A stretch of DNA of 43,207 nt, from assembly GCA_002502245.1 (NCBI GenBank), contig DAPW01000002.1:1-43207 (forward strand). The letters are read 5' to 3'. How positions within the stretch are numbered: the stretch's first letter is position 1; every line of letters begins with the position of its first letter. The notes below the pieces were generated by a model. It saw nothing but the letters and a program-made list of their open reading frames with translations, was not told the origin of the DNA and made no database searches. The stretch comes from Methanoregula sp. UBA154. GTDB taxonomy: Archaea > Halobacteriota > Methanomicrobia > Methanomicrobiales > Methanospirillaceae. Shown here one piece after another: positions 42,980 through 43,207 of the stretch. The position numbers and the translations under genes were made by a program.

Positions 42980-43190
42980 GTAGAAACGCACATGAACGGG
43001 CGTTCACACCCGAACCATGAAAATCGTATATAATAAGGGTTCCCCGCCTCAGGGCCTCTCCGAGGCACGGCGGGGCAGTTCGGTGTTTTTTTTTAAATAT
43101 CAGTATTGATCCGCTGCGGGGGCGCCCCGTCGGGGGCGGCGGCACATATCATTATCGGGGGTATGGGGGTATCAACCCCCATCATCGATT
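42980..43190 (-). repeat. Mosaic intergenic repeat (modules P and Q, inverted)
   Basis: The reverse complement has the order P (43107-43185) then Q (42980-43078), like 26948-27158. The first stem is ATGGGGGT/ACCCCCAT (43163-43182) and the Q inner stem GCCTC/GAGGC (43054-43066); both carry base-pair changes relative to other copies that keep the pairing. Confidence 0.85.
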
Positions 43191-43207
43191 CCGGAATTAA
43201 ACGATTT

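Noticed and set aside
42655..43068. 137-codon minus-strand frame over the end of the window
   Set aside because: It crosses the DUF1328-like gene in antisense and part of the Q repeat. Similar frames arise in every copy of the repeat, so it is an artefact.
1..43207. CRISPR arrays and tRNA or rRNA genes
   Set aside because: No evenly spaced short repeats with unique spacers were seen and no tRNA cloverleaf or rRNA segment could be recognised; the dispersed repeats are long, mosaic and irregularly spaced.

Overview
The window looks archaeal and most resembles a methanogen of the Methanomicrobiales (Methanoregula-like). The reasons are TATA-type promoters about 25-30 bases upstream of start codons (many transcripts probably leaderless), poly-T termination signals, lipoproteins with small-residue lipoboxes, PEGA and Cache extracellular proteins, PAS-rich HisKA_2 kinases and archaeal-style KaiC. 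There is no methanogenesis gene, rRNA, tRNA or CRISPR array in it, so the lineage is an inference.

Layout. 1-5.2 kb: GDPD phosphodiesterase, LCM-type methyltransferase, a three-module Cache lipoprotein, a small lipoprotein and an HNH-like protein. 5.2-6.8 kb has no gene but is highly structured: mosaic repeats surround a 400-base block packed with GATC and two copies of a 20-base perfect palindrome. 6.8-9.4 kb: AMP-forming acyl-CoA synthetase and N-formylglutamate amidohydrolase. 9.6-12.8 kb: an overlapping three-gene non-homologous end-joining (NHEJ) operon (LigD polymerase, Ku, ligase-phosphoesterase fusion). 13-19.4 kb: two Yip1-family paralogues flanking a phosphoribosyltransferase, a six-hairpin-fold protein, an IPT-type lipoprotein, a DUF5655 protein and a frameshifted TPR gene. 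19.9-26.3 kb: a MarR regulator and a bacterial-type LonA protease sharing a palindromic operator, then a zinc metallopeptidase, a HerA/DUF853 ATPase and a YkgJ-type cysteine-cluster protein. 26.3-28.7 kb: repeats, a His-rich protein and an Hsp20-like protein.

29.1-35.7 kb (minus strand) is the most striking unit: kaiC - kaiB - kaiB - five-PAS histidine kinase - response regulator whose output is a PadR-like winged helix. Spacings of 2-39 bases and one strong TATA box suggest one transcript linking a KaiBC module to transcription. The kaiC start is separated from its reading frame by an A8 tract. 36-43 kb: a PEGA surface protein, a frameshifted PAS histidine kinase, two envelope proteins, and a cluster of three very small genes (two Ala/Lys/His-rich helical proteins and a DUF1328-like membrane protein).

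A family of GC-rich, hairpin-forming modular repeats occurs at seven intergenic places in both orientations. Two of its hairpins show compensatory base changes between copies, so the structure itself appears to be maintained.
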